Positions 27,066 through 38,024 of a stretch of DNA of 64,000 nt are shown piece after piece (position 1 is the stretch's first letter; each line of letters starts with the position of its first letter). The position numbers and the translations under genes are program-made. The stretch lies in contig OZ241898.1 of assembly GCA_965203525.1 (NCBI GenBank), forward strand, positions 3,844,001 to 3,908,000. The letters run 5' to 3'. The notes under the pieces are model-generated. The model had not been told where the DNA came from, ran no database searches, and was given only the letters and a program-made list of their open reading frames with translations. Origin of the DNA: WTFV01 sp965203525 (GTDB lineage Bacteria; Acidobacteriota; Vicinamibacteria; Vicinamibacterales; UBA8438).

Positions 27066-27446
27066 ATGATCGAAGACGTGAAAGCGCAGATGGAGCGGTA
27101 CTGGGCATGGTTGCGGGACGAGACGGCCATTCGGGAGTCGGGCGAATGGATCGAAATCACCACGCCGTACCTGGACCGGCACAACGACTGCCTTCAGATC
27201 TACGTCAAGCGCGTCGACCGCGGATATCTGCTGACGGACGACGGCTGCGTGCTCGACGACCTGGAGCAGTCCGGCTGCAAGATCGAAGAGCCCGGACGCC
27301 AAGCGTTGCTCAGGACGAAACTGAACGGGTTCGGCGTGCAGGTGAACGGGAACGCGCTGGAAGTGCGGGCGTCGGTGGACGATTTCGCCCTGCGCAAGCA
27401 CAACCTGGTGCAGGCGATGCTCGCGGTCGACAACCTGTTTTGTTGA
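27066..27446 (+). CDS. DUF1828 protein, probably C-terminally truncated
   Basis: A 126-aa protein matching DUF1828 ('EWIEITTPYLDRHNDCLQIY', 'GYLLTDDGCVLDDLEQSGCK', 'ALRKHNLVQAMLAVDNLF'). In many relatives this segment is followed by a DUF1829 region, making a protein of about 250 residues. Here the chain ends one residue after 'AVDNLF', at the usual junction, and the 40 bp to the next ATG encode nothing similar, so the second half has probably been lost. GAGGGA lies about 8 bases before the ATG at 27066. Function is unknown; such genes are often in accessory or defence regions. Confidence 0.8.
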   Translation: MIEDVKAQMERYWAWLRDETAIRESGEWIEITTPYLDRHNDCLQIYVKRVDRGYLLTDDGCVLDDLEQSGCKIEEPGRQALLRTKLNGFGVQVNGNALEVRASVDDFALRKHNLVQAMLAVDNLFC

Positions 27447-27486
27447 CCATACGGACGAACAGGTCGTCTATCATCGCAGGTAAAAC

Positions 27487-28614
27487 ATGGCGCGGATAGA
27501 TCGTCTGACGGTCAGGGGCTTCAAGTCGGTTCGTGCGCTCGAAGACTTCGAGTTGCGTGGCTTGAACGTCCTGATCGGCGCGAACGGCGCGGGGAAGAGC
27601 AACCTGCTGAGCCTGTTTCGGATGCTGGAGCAGCTTTCCCGGAAGCGGCTGCAGCTCTTCGTCAGGGACTCGGGCGGTCCCGACGGGCTGCTGTTCGGCG
27701 GACGCCGGCGGACGCCGGCCCTCTCGGTCGATCTGGTCTTCGACGGCGGAAACCGCCGCTACGGATTCTCGCTCGAACCGGTGGGCGGCGACGGGATGGC
27801 GTTCGCCGCGGAATCGCTGCTTCCGGGAGTCGCGGGCGCCGACCGATACGTTGCTCGGGGTACGGCTCCCATCGAGAGCGGGTACGTCGAATGGAAGGGC
27901 GGGCACGGCGAGGCCCTCCTGGCGGATTGCGACGGGGGCGTCGTCGCGTCCTACGTGCTGCCCCAAATGCAACAGTGGCGCGTGTTCCACTTCCAGGACG
28001 TGAGCCGCTTCGCCGGAGTTCGGCAGGCGGCGGCGGTGCGCGACAATCTTCGCCTCCAGGCGGACGCCGGCAACCTTGCGCCTTTCCTGCGGCGCCTTCG
28101 AGAGCGCCATCCTGTGCATTATCGGCGGGTGGTCGACGCGGTCCGGGTCGCGGCCCCGTTCTTCGGGGATCTCGTGTATCGGGACACTCTGAACCCGGAC
28201 GACCGGATGGAGCTGGAGTGGTTCCATGCCTCGAACCCGGACGTCGTGCTCGGACCGCACCAGGTCTCGGACGGGACGCTGCGTTTCCTCTGTCTCGCAA
28301 CGCTGCTTCTGCAGCCGGCGGAGCTCCAGCCCTCGTTGATTCTCATCGACGAACCCGAGCTGGGCCAGCATCCGGCGGCGCTCGCCGTGCTGGCCGGGAT
28401 GCTCCGGGCCGCCGGCGACGAACGGCAGGTGGTCGTGGCGACGCAGTCCGCGGACCTCGTGAGCGAGCTGAATCCCGAGGACGTCGTGGTGGTGGACCGC
28501 AAGCACGACGCGTCCGCGTTCAGAAGACTGGACGCGGACGACCTGCGCCACTGGCTCGAGGACTATGCGCTGGGCGAGCTCTGGAAGATGAACGTCCTGG
28601 GCGGCAGGCCGTGA
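27487..28614 (+). CDS. AAA_21-type ATPase (SMC/ABC-like), partner of a lost DUF4276 protein
   Basis: A 375-aa cytosolic ATPase. Walker A 'GANGAGKS' is at residues 31-38 after 'LTVRGFKSVRALEDFELRGL'. An ABC-type signature region 'LGPHQVSDGTLRFLCLATLL', Walker B 'LILIDEPELGQHP' and a switch 'VVVATQSADLVSEL' follow. The family is the OLD-like/AAA_21 group commonly encoded with a TOPRIM-like DUF4276 protein, forming two-gene nuclease-type defence modules. Here a GTG overlaps its stop and starts a DUF4276-like sequence that breaks after 16 codons (28611-28661). The ATPase is full length but may lack its effector. Confidence 0.9.
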   Translation: MARIDRLTVRGFKSVRALEDFELRGLNVLIGANGAGKSNLLSLFRMLEQLSRKRLQLFVRDSGGPDGLLFGGRRRTPALSVDLVFDGGNRRYGFSLEPVGGDGMAFAAESLLPGVAGADRYVARGTAPIESGYVEWKGGHGEALLADCDGGVVASYVLPQMQQWRVFHFQDVSRFAGVRQAAAVRDNLRLQADAGNLAPFLRRLRERHPVHYRRVVDAVRVAAPFFGDLVYRDTLNPDDRMELEWFHASNPDVVLGPHQVSDGTLRFLCLATLLLQPAELQPSLILIDEPELGQHPAALAVLAGMLRAAGDERQVVVATQSADLVSELNPEDVVVVDRKHDASAFRRLDADDLRHWLEDYALGELWKMNVLGGRP

Positions 28615-28661
28615 CGACCGCGGTGGTCGTTGTGTGCGAGGGCCAGACGGAGGAACCGTGA
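28611..28661 (+). pseudogene. 16-codon stump of a DUF4276 gene
   Basis: GTG overlaps the ATPase stop (GTGA). The peptide 'TTAVVVVCEGQTEEP' is the diagnostic beginning of DUF4276/TOPRIM-like proteins (VVCEGQTEE). It stops exactly where a 107-bp copy of the hsdR 5' end begins (28652). The rest of the gene is absent from the window, so it was removed by recombination at this junction. Confidence 0.75.
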
Positions 28662-28758
28662 CGCTGACCGAGTCGGTGGTGGAGGCCGCCGCCCTCGACT
28701 GGTTCCGGAAGCTCGGCTACAACGTCGTCGGCGGGCCGGACATGCCGCCGGGCGCCGG
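28652..28758 (+). repeat. 107-bp direct repeat, copy 1 (truncated hsdR 5' end)
   Basis: It differs from copy 2 (29353-29459) at two bases, with an offset of 701 bp. It contains the hsdR start (GTG at 28658) and first 33-34 codons ('TLTESVVEAAALDWFRKLGY'), then leaves homology and hits a stop at 28763-28765. It therefore is a dead hsdR fragment fused onto the broken DUF4276 gene. Confidence 0.92.
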
Positions 28759-28795
28759 CACCTGACGTGCTATCGTCAGCGGAATCGGTCTGACC

Positions 28796-29358
28796 ATGAG
28801 AATCAGGCAACTGGAGTACATCGACTGGAACTCGCCCGGGACCCTGGATCCCGAACGCGGGGAGAGACCGCGGGAACCGCCGGAATACGTCGAAGTGCCG
28901 GACGATCTCGCGCCCGAACTCGTGGAGCTCCTGAAGAGAACGGAGTACCGGCCCAGCGCGGCGAAACTCCTTCCCGCCGACCGCTTTCCGGACACCCGCG
29001 CCGAGGCCTGGCACGGAGAGATGATCCACGCTCCGACCAGGCCGGAGGAAACGGGAAGTCGAAGCCTCACCGTCGACGCCCGGTTGCGCCGGAGCTGTGC
29101 GGGCTGGGCTCGGCGGCCGACGGCCCCGGAGTTCTACGAGGCGGTGCGGAGCCGTCAGCCGACGGACCGCCAGCGGTCGATCCTCGACACGTGGGCAACC
29201 GAAGCGGAACCATACGAACTGCTCGCGGCCTGGACGGAGCACGCCTACACGTTCCGGGAACTGGCGGCGGCGCTGCACCGGGCCGGACTATCGAGATGCC
29301 GCGCCGCGGATGCGCTGAACCGCTGGGCGATCTACCCCCGGGTCGAGCGCCGGGAACC

Positions 29359-29362
<4 letters not shown>
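28796..29362 (+). CDS. uncharacterised 188-aa protein inserted before hsdR
   Basis: No domain recognised. The protein is soluble and charged, starting 'MRIRQLEYIDWNSPGTLDPE' and containing 'YVEVPDDLAPELVELLKRTE', 'RPSAAKLLPADRFPD', 'RQRSILDTWATEAEPYELLA' and 'YTFRELAAALHRAGLSRCRA'. The C-terminal part looks helical and could be a small DNA- or protein-binding fold. It occupies the 594 bp between two copies of the hsdR 5' end, and its TGA overlaps the true hsdR GTG (GTGA at 29359-29362). It may be a newly acquired cargo gene that is now translationally coupled to hsdR. Confidence 0.65.
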
Positions 29363-32556
<3,194 letters not shown>

Positions 32557-32704
32557 CTCGGCCCGGCCGATTTCGACGGCCGCGCCGAGTGCGTTCCGCA
32601 ACTACGGCGCGCGGCCGGTTCCGTGGCCGGGCCAAGACGACGCGCGCGGGGAACTCGCCGCGTGACAAGCGTGAACGCCCGTCTGGTCGCATTCGCACGG
32701 GCAA

Positions 32705-34165
32705 TCATCGAACCGGTTTCACGCCGCCCCTTCTGCCCAGGCCGTAACCTACCCGGAAGACGTCCGGGATGTTGACGCGGCCGTCGTGCAGTCGCTGGAA
32801 CACGCCCAGCGCTTCGATGTCTTTCCGAACGCCGTCCGCGCCCTGCGCCAGGCCGCGCGGCGCCAGCTTCACCTCGTCCTGCTCCATCTCCTCGACGAGA
32901 CGGTCGAGTACGCGTTTGGCCCGCCAGCGCGCGGCGATCTCCTCGAACTCGCAGGGAACGACCATGCCGGCGAGGTGTTCCAGCGCCCGGTGCATCCACG
33001 GATGGTCTTCCTGCAGCTCCCGGACGCGGATCTTCGAGGCTTCCTGGACGCCGCGCTTGATGCTGTCGTAGTGCAGCGCGTATCTGTGGTCCGGCCGTTC
33101 GTTCCCGGTCTCGTCGGCGGCCGTTCGCAACGCCGCGAGAAACGAACGCGGGCTGACCCTGCCCTCGGTGTCCGCCAGGTGATTGGGAATCCAGGTGTAC
33201 GGAAAGCCGCGTCTGCGGCCGGCCCCCATCCACTTGCCGGAAATCTCGTGAAATTTCCCGCGCTGGTAATCGGTCTCTCGAATCAACCGCCTGGGAACGG
33301 AATACAGGCGCCGACCGTCTACTTCGACGGACGGCCAGTCGCCAGCGTCGAAAAACGTCCGAAACGACTCACCGTCCTCCGGCCGGTTGCCCAGATGGTG
33401 CCACAACAGGCCGTACAGGTCGCGCGCGGGCCAGCTCAGTTCGACCGCCGACGAAAGCACTTTCGACGCGTCCGGAAAATCTCCGACTTCGGTTTCGACG
33501 ACCTGATCGGAGCGCAGGAACACCTTGATCCGCAGCCGCCGATACGAACGGACGTCGATTGCGGCCTGCATCAGACCGCGAATCAGGCGGTACATCGTCT
33601 TCCAGTCGTCGGAGCAGCGATCCAGAGCGTCGAACAGCACCAGAAAATAGGAACCCTTGTCGTCGAACTCGGTGTCGCGCTGCTGGAACAGGCGGTCGAT
33701 CTGCTCCGGATCATCGTCGACGTGCCTTACGCGGTCTTTCCACGTGGCGCTCCGTCGGAGCGGATGGTCGTTTGGCGCAAGGTGCCACGCCTGAACCGTC
33801 CGCCAGATCGTCCTCGGCTCCATGCCGTCGTCCAGCAAGCGCCGCAGCACGTCCTTGCTCGGATGGCCTTCGGGCGCCGGCTTGACGCCGAATCCCGTCC
33901 GCACCTCGGCGTTCCCGCCCAGCGCGGCACGTGCGGCGGATCGTCCGACCAGCCGGCGAACGCCGGGGTCCTGCAGCGCACTCCACCAGAAGGTCTTGCC
34001 GGCGCCGCGCATGCCGGTGACGACCAGCGTGTCGGGGTCCATCGCCTTGACGTGGGACGGAGGCAGGTACACGTGGCCGGGCGTCGGCGTCTCGCCGTGA
34101 CTCGTTCCTCCCGGCAACGCGGCGAGCGCTTCGCGCGCCCTCGTGACGTCGATTGCGCTCGTCAT
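32705..34165 (-). CDS. P-loop ATPase paired with the ParA-like protein
   Basis: A 486-aa predicted cytosolic ATPase. Walker A 'GMRGAGKT' (51-58) and Walker B-like 'YFLVLFDALDRCSDDW' are clear. 'VFLRSDQVVETEVGDFPDAS' and 'ELSWPARDLYGLLWHHLGNR' resemble STAND/KAP-like ATPases that act with a partner. A helical C-terminal region ('HYDSIKRGVQEASKIRVREL') follows. The ATG at 34165 overlaps the stop of the ParA-like gene by ATGA, so the two proteins are made together. Its position next to a restriction locus suggests a defence role, but I know no described system with exactly this pair and cannot name one. Confidence 0.8.
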   Translation of the reverse strand: MTSAIDVTRAREALAALPGGTSHGETPTPGHVYLPPSHVKAMDPDTLVVTGMRGAGKTFWWSALQDPGVRRLVGRSAARAALGGNAEVRTGFGVKPAPEGHPSKDVLRRLLDDGMEPRTIWRTVQAWHLAPNDHPLRRSATWKDRVRHVDDDPEQIDRLFQQRDTEFDDKGSYFLVLFDALDRCSDDWKTMYRLIRGLMQAAIDVRSYRRLRIKVFLRSDQVVETEVGDFPDASKVLSSAVELSWPARDLYGLLWHHLGNRPEDGESFRTFFDAGDWPSVEVDGRRLYSVPRRLIRETDYQRGKFHEISGKWMGAGRRRGFPYTWIPNHLADTEGRVSPRSFLAALRTAADETGNERPDHRYALHYDSIKRGVQEASKIRVRELQEDHPWMHRALEHLAGMVVPCEFEEIAARWRAKRVLDRLVEEMEQDEVKLAPRGLAQGADGVRKDIEALGVFQRLHDGRVNIPDVFRVGYGLGRRGGVKPVR

Positions 34166-35463
34166 GGCGTTTCGTCGCCGCGGGCGACTCCTTCGTCGAA
34201 CCAATTCAGGAACATCGTGTAGGCCTGGCGCACTGCCGGCGTATTCTTCTCCGGGTCGCGCAGGGATGCGCCGGCGGCGAGTCCCCGGTTCCAGAGGATC
34301 GGCGCCGGACGATGAGGAGCGTCGTCGTCGTCGAGGCCGAACGAGAACTCGTCCCCGGGACGGCTGGACGAGTCGACTTCGTCGTACAGATGCTCCCGGA
34401 ACAGGTCCCACGCCCGTTGGCGAAACCCTTGCAGATAGCGCTCCGTGTCGAGCTCCGGGGTGAGCGCGGACGCGATCGACAAGCGCTCTCTGATGGCCGT
34501 CGCCAGTCCGAGGTCCCGCCAGTGGCGGAAAAGGATGCCGTAATCGGTCCACGTGCTTTCCGAATCGGTGGCGAACAGGAGGACGTCGGCGTCGAGATCC
34601 GTGACGGCGGCGGCGGCGACGTCGTGCAGGCCGCTGCGGCTTTCGAGCAGTACGAACGTGGGCGCGTGGCGCTCTTCGAGTCGTGAAAGCATGTCGCCGA
34701 GGCGCTTGCCCCACGACTTGCCGGCGTGCCCCATGTAGACGCGCCCCAACTTGGCAAGATACTCGCCCGGCTCGCTGCCGTGCGCGGGTGCGATATGCGC
34801 CTCCCCGTCGAAGTCCCGGGACCACGAAGGCTCGGCGGTCATCCTTTCGATTACCCGCTCGCCTTGTCCGACCAGATCTTCCACGAACCAGTCGGCGACG
34901 CCGAAGTCCGGCTGCGTTCGAGGGTCGAGCACCGCGGACGACAGCCCGGGGGATTCCAGATCCAGGTCGACGACCAGGACCCGCTCGCCGGCGCGCGCCA
35001 GGCGCCACGCGAGAACGGCGGCGGTGGTGCTGCGTCCCACGCCGCCCTTCACGGAGAAGAGCGTGCAGCGCCGCGACCTTCCGCGCGGACGCTTCGGCGG
35101 ACTCACCGTCCACCAGTCGCCGCCCGTCATCAGGAGATCGACCCAGTACGCCCCGTCGAGACCGTCGATTTCCTGCACCGTTTCGCCCAACTCGTCAAGC
35201 AGGGCGGGTTCGACGAACAGCACGGCGCTTCCCGGAGGGTGGCCATGCGCGCCCAGCGCTTCGCCCAGCCTCTTCGCAAGTCGCCCCAGGGCGTCTCGAC
35301 AGGATTCGTCCTCCTCGACGGCTTCCGGCGCCGACAAGCGAACCTTGCCGAACAGGTTTCGCACGAGGTAGAGCGACCGGACGCCATCCGGTACGGTCTC
35401 CTTCTTCAGCAGCTCGACCGCAAGGCGGCGCACGTCGTCGAAAGAAACGAAGGAGCCGCTCAT
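34162..35463 (-). CDS. KGGVGR-variant ParA-like ATPase
   Basis: A 433-aa protein. A roughly 130-residue N-terminal domain ('FVSFDDVRRLAVELLKKETV') precedes a ParA/MinD-type core with deviant Walker A 'KGGVGRST' at 139-146 (Arg in place of the second Lys), 'VLVVDLDLESPGLSSAVLD' and 'FVLLESRSGLHDVAAAAVTD'. Canonical ParA proteins have KGGVGKT; the KGGVGR variant forms its own group outside plasmid partition. It leads a two-gene operon with the P-loop ATPase. The region upstream (35464-35596, 133 bp) is shared with the divergent katG; no clear promoter boxes are seen. An alternative ATG at 35471 is out of frame. Confidence 0.85.
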   Translation of the reverse strand: MSGSFVSFDDVRRLAVELLKKETVPDGVRSLYLVRNLFGKVRLSAPEAVEEDESCRDALGRLAKRLGEALGAHGHPPGSAVLFVEPALLDELGETVQEIDGLDGAYWVDLLMTGGDWWTVSPPKRPRGRSRRCTLFSVKGGVGRSTTAAVLAWRLARAGERVLVVDLDLESPGLSSAVLDPRTQPDFGVADWFVEDLVGQGERVIERMTAEPSWSRDFDGEAHIAPAHGSEPGEYLAKLGRVYMGHAGKSWGKRLGDMLSRLEERHAPTFVLLESRSGLHDVAAAAVTDLDADVLLFATDSESTWTDYGILFRHWRDLGLATAIRERLSIASALTPELDTERYLQGFRQRAWDLFREHLYDEVDSSSRPGDEFSFGLDDDDAPHRPAPILWNRGLAAGASLRDPEKNTPAVRQAYTMFLNWFDEGVARGDETP

Positions 35464-35596
35464 GCGCGGTCATGGTACCATCGGGGGACGCTCCCCGCGC
35501 CGGGCGGAGCCGGCCAGCGGGCTCGGGTTCCCGGCCGCGCCCTGCGCAGCGGCCCGAGTGGAATCTCTCACCCACGTGTACTGGAGACGACATCAG

Positions 35597-37822
35597 ATGC
35601 CCAGGCGAACGCCATGCGCCGTTGCCCTGCTGACGATCGGGATCGCGCTGATCCTGCCCCCCGGCCCCGCCGCCGCCCAGGACCGCGCGCCCGACAACGA
35701 CTACTGGTGGCCCAACCGGCTGAACCTCGACCCGTTGCACCCGGCCGCGCCGGACGCCAATCCCCTCGGCGCCGGCTTCGACTACGCGGAGGCGTTCGAG
35801 AGCATCGACCTTGACGTCCTCGAGGCCGACCTCGAAGAACTGATGACCACCTCCCAGGAGTGGTGGCCGGCCGACTACGGCCACTACGGGCCGTTCTTCA
35901 TCCGCATGGCCTGGCACAGCGCGGGCACCTACCGCACCATCGACGGCCGGGGCGGCGCCGACGGCGGCCTGCAACGCCTCGCGCCGCTCAATAGCTGGCC
36001 CGACAACGCCAACCTGGACAAGGCGCACCGCCTGCTCTGGCCGCTCAAGCAGAAGTACGGGCGCGCGATTTCCTGGGCCGACCTGCTGATCCTCGCGGGC
36101 ACCGTGGCCATGGAGTCGATGGGCTTCGAGACCCTGGGTTTCGCGGGCGGCCGCATCGACGCCTGGCAGCCCGAAGACGTAAACTGGGGACCGGAGGGCG
36201 AGTGGCTCGGCGCCGACCGGCGCGGCGAGGACGGGCGGCTGCATCCTCCCCTCGGCGCCACGCAGATGGGCCTGATCTACGTGAATCCCCAGGGTCCGGG
36301 CGGCAACTCCGATCCGCGGGCGGCGGCCGACGCCATCCGCGAGGCGTTCGGCCGCATGGCGATGAACGACGAGGAGACGGCGGCGCTGATCGCCGGCGGC
36401 CATACCTTCGGCAAGGCCCACGGGGCCGCCGACCCGGGGCAGTACGTGGACGTCGAGCCGGAGGGCGCCGGCGTCGAAGAGCAGGGGCTCGGCTGGCGGA
36501 ACCGCTACGGCGCCGGCAACCGCGGCGACACGATCACCAGCGGCCTGGAGGGCGCGTGGACCGCGAACCCCGCCGCCTGGACGCACAACTTCCTGGAGAA
36601 CCTGTACGGCTACGAGTGGGTGACGACGCGCAGCCCGGCCGGCGCCGTCCAGTGGGAGCCCGCCGACGGCGCCGCCTCGACGCTGGTGCCCGACGCCCAC
36701 GACCCGTCGCGCCGGCACGCGCCGATGATGCTCACCACCGACCTCGCGCTGAAGGAGGACCCGGTCTACCGCGAGATCACGTCGCGCTGGCTGGAGAACC
36801 CCGAAGAGTTCGAAGACGCCTTCGCCCGCGCGTGGTTCAAGCTGACGCACCGCGACCTGGGTCCGCGGTCGCGCTACCTCGGCGCCCTCGCGCCCGACCG
36901 GGAGTTTACCTGGCAGGACCCGATCCCCGAAGTCGACCACCCGCTGCTCGACGCGCAGGACGCGGCCGGCCTGAAAACGGCGATTCTCGATTCCGGGCTG
37001 TCCACGGCGGAGCTGGTCCGGACCGCCTGGGCCGCGGCGTCGACGTTCCGCGGGACCGACATGCGCGGCGGCGCCAACGGGGGGCGCATTCGTCTCGCGC
37101 CCCAGAAGGACTGGGCGGCGAACGATCCGGCCGAGCTGAGCCGCGTGCTGGAGGCCCTGGAAGGTGTCCGCGGCGACTTCAACGGCGCGCAGCCGGACGG
37201 CAAGCGGGTCTCCCTGGCCGACCTGGTCGTGCTCGGCGGAGCCGCCGCCGTCGAGCGGGCGGCGGCCCGGGCCGGTTTCGACGTGCGGGTCCCCTTCGCG
37301 CCGGGGCGCATGGACGCCTCGGAGGAACGGACCGACGTGGACTCCTTCGCCCTGCTCGAGCCGGTCGCGGACGGGTTCCGCAACTACTTCACCGACGGCG
37401 CCCCCCGGTCTCCGGCCGAGATGCTGGTGGAGAAGGCGGCCCTGCTGAACCTGACCGCCCCCGAAACGGCGGTCCTCGTGGGCGGCATGCGGAGCCTGGA
37501 CGCCAACGCCGGGGGCTCGGCGCACGGCGTGCTCACCGACCGCCCCGGCACGCTGAGCAACGACTTCTTCGTCAACCTGCTCGACATGTCGACGGAGTGG
37601 ACCCGGTCGGCCACCGAGGAGGGACTCTACGAAGGCCGCGACCGCGCAACCGGCGCGCGCAGGTGGACCGCCACCCCGGTCGACCTGATCTTCGGCTCGA
37701 ACTCCGAGCTGCGCGCGGTCGCCGAGTTCTACGCGGCCGACGACGCGCAGGGAGACTTCGTGCGGGACTTCGTCGCGGCCTGGACGAAGGTGATGACCCT
37801 GGACCGCTTCGATCTCGACTGA
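35597..37822 (+). CDS. katG: exported catalase-peroxidase
   Basis: A 741-aa haem catalase-peroxidase that removes H2O2. All key residues are visible: distal 'RMAWHSAGTYR', tyrosine of the Met-Tyr-Trp cross-link in 'MGLIYVNPQGP', the Met in 'FGRMAMNDEE' and proximal His in 'AGGHTFGK'. The C-terminal duplicated domain is complete ('ELVRTAWAAASTFRGTDMRG'). The N-terminus carries a cleavable signal peptide ('AVALLTIGIALILPPGPAAA'), so this is a periplasmic or secreted type, unlike the usual cytosolic KatG. The ATG at 35597 is the only start giving that signal. No OxyR-like site was recognised upstream. It is a single gene, convergent with the AAA ATPase gene. Confidence 0.95.
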   Translation: MPRRTPCAVALLTIGIALILPPGPAAAQDRAPDNDYWWPNRLNLDPLHPAAPDANPLGAGFDYAEAFESIDLDVLEADLEELMTTSQEWWPADYGHYGPFFIRMAWHSAGTYRTIDGRGGADGGLQRLAPLNSWPDNANLDKAHRLLWPLKQKYGRAISWADLLILAGTVAMESMGFETLGFAGGRIDAWQPEDVNWGPEGEWLGADRRGEDGRLHPPLGATQMGLIYVNPQGPGGNSDPRAAADAIREAFGRMAMNDEETAALIAGGHTFGKAHGAADPGQYVDVEPEGAGVEEQGLGWRNRYGAGNRGDTITSGLEGAWTANPAAWTHNFLENLYGYEWVTTRSPAGAVQWEPADGAASTLVPDAHDPSRRHAPMMLTTDLALKEDPVYREITSRWLENPEEFEDAFARAWFKLTHRDLGPRSRYLGALAPDREFTWQDPIPEVDHPLLDAQDAAGLKTAILDSGLSTAELVRTAWAAASTFRGTDMRGGANGGRIRLAPQKDWAANDPAELSRVLEALEGVRGDFNGAQPDGKRVSLADLVVLGGAAAVERAAARAGFDVRVPFAPGRMDASEERTDVDSFALLEPVADGFRNYFTDGAPRSPAEMLVEKAALLNLTAPETAVLVGGMRSLDANAGGSAHGVLTDRPGTLSNDFFVNLLDMSTEWTRSATEEGLYEGRDRATGARRWTATPVDLIFGSNSELRAVAEFYAADDAQGDFVRDFVAAWTKVMTLDRFDLD

Positions 37823-37852
37823 AGCAGTGAAGGGGGATGGAAGCACTCCGGC

Positions 37853-37871
37853 CCGCCGGTCCGACCGGCGG
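37853..37871. other. 19-bp GC palindrome between convergent genes
   Basis: CCGCCGGTC and GACCGGCGG flank a single C. It lies in the 202-bp gap after katG (37823-38024) where two genes converge, so it may help terminate transcription from either side, but no T-run is adjacent. Nothing else was seen in the gap. Confidence 0.3.
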
Positions 37872-38024
37872 CGCCGGCCCCGCGGCGGCAAGAGCCGCGA
37901 TGGAAAGACGTAAGCGCGCAGAAACTCGTCCGGGATTGGAACGTCGCAACCGCCGCCGGCGAGACCAGGCCGCCGACCGGGAGTGAATGCCGCCGAGGAA
38001 CGACGCGGGAGGACTGAAGCCGAG

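Noticed and set aside
28630..29358. N-terminal extension of HsdR by 243 residues from 28630
   Set aside because: The frame is open but reads through the duplicated hsdR fragment and the 188-aa gene in a non-coding-like frame; homologous HsdR N-termini match the GTG at 29359.
34171..35113. Upstream extension of the P-loop ATPase gene
   Set aside because: The extension is an Arg-rich shadow of the ParA-like gene; the ATGA overlap and normal N-terminus support the start at 34165.
36202..37830. Second + strand frame inside katG
   Set aside because: Out-of-frame Arg/Gly-rich shadow of an intact katG.
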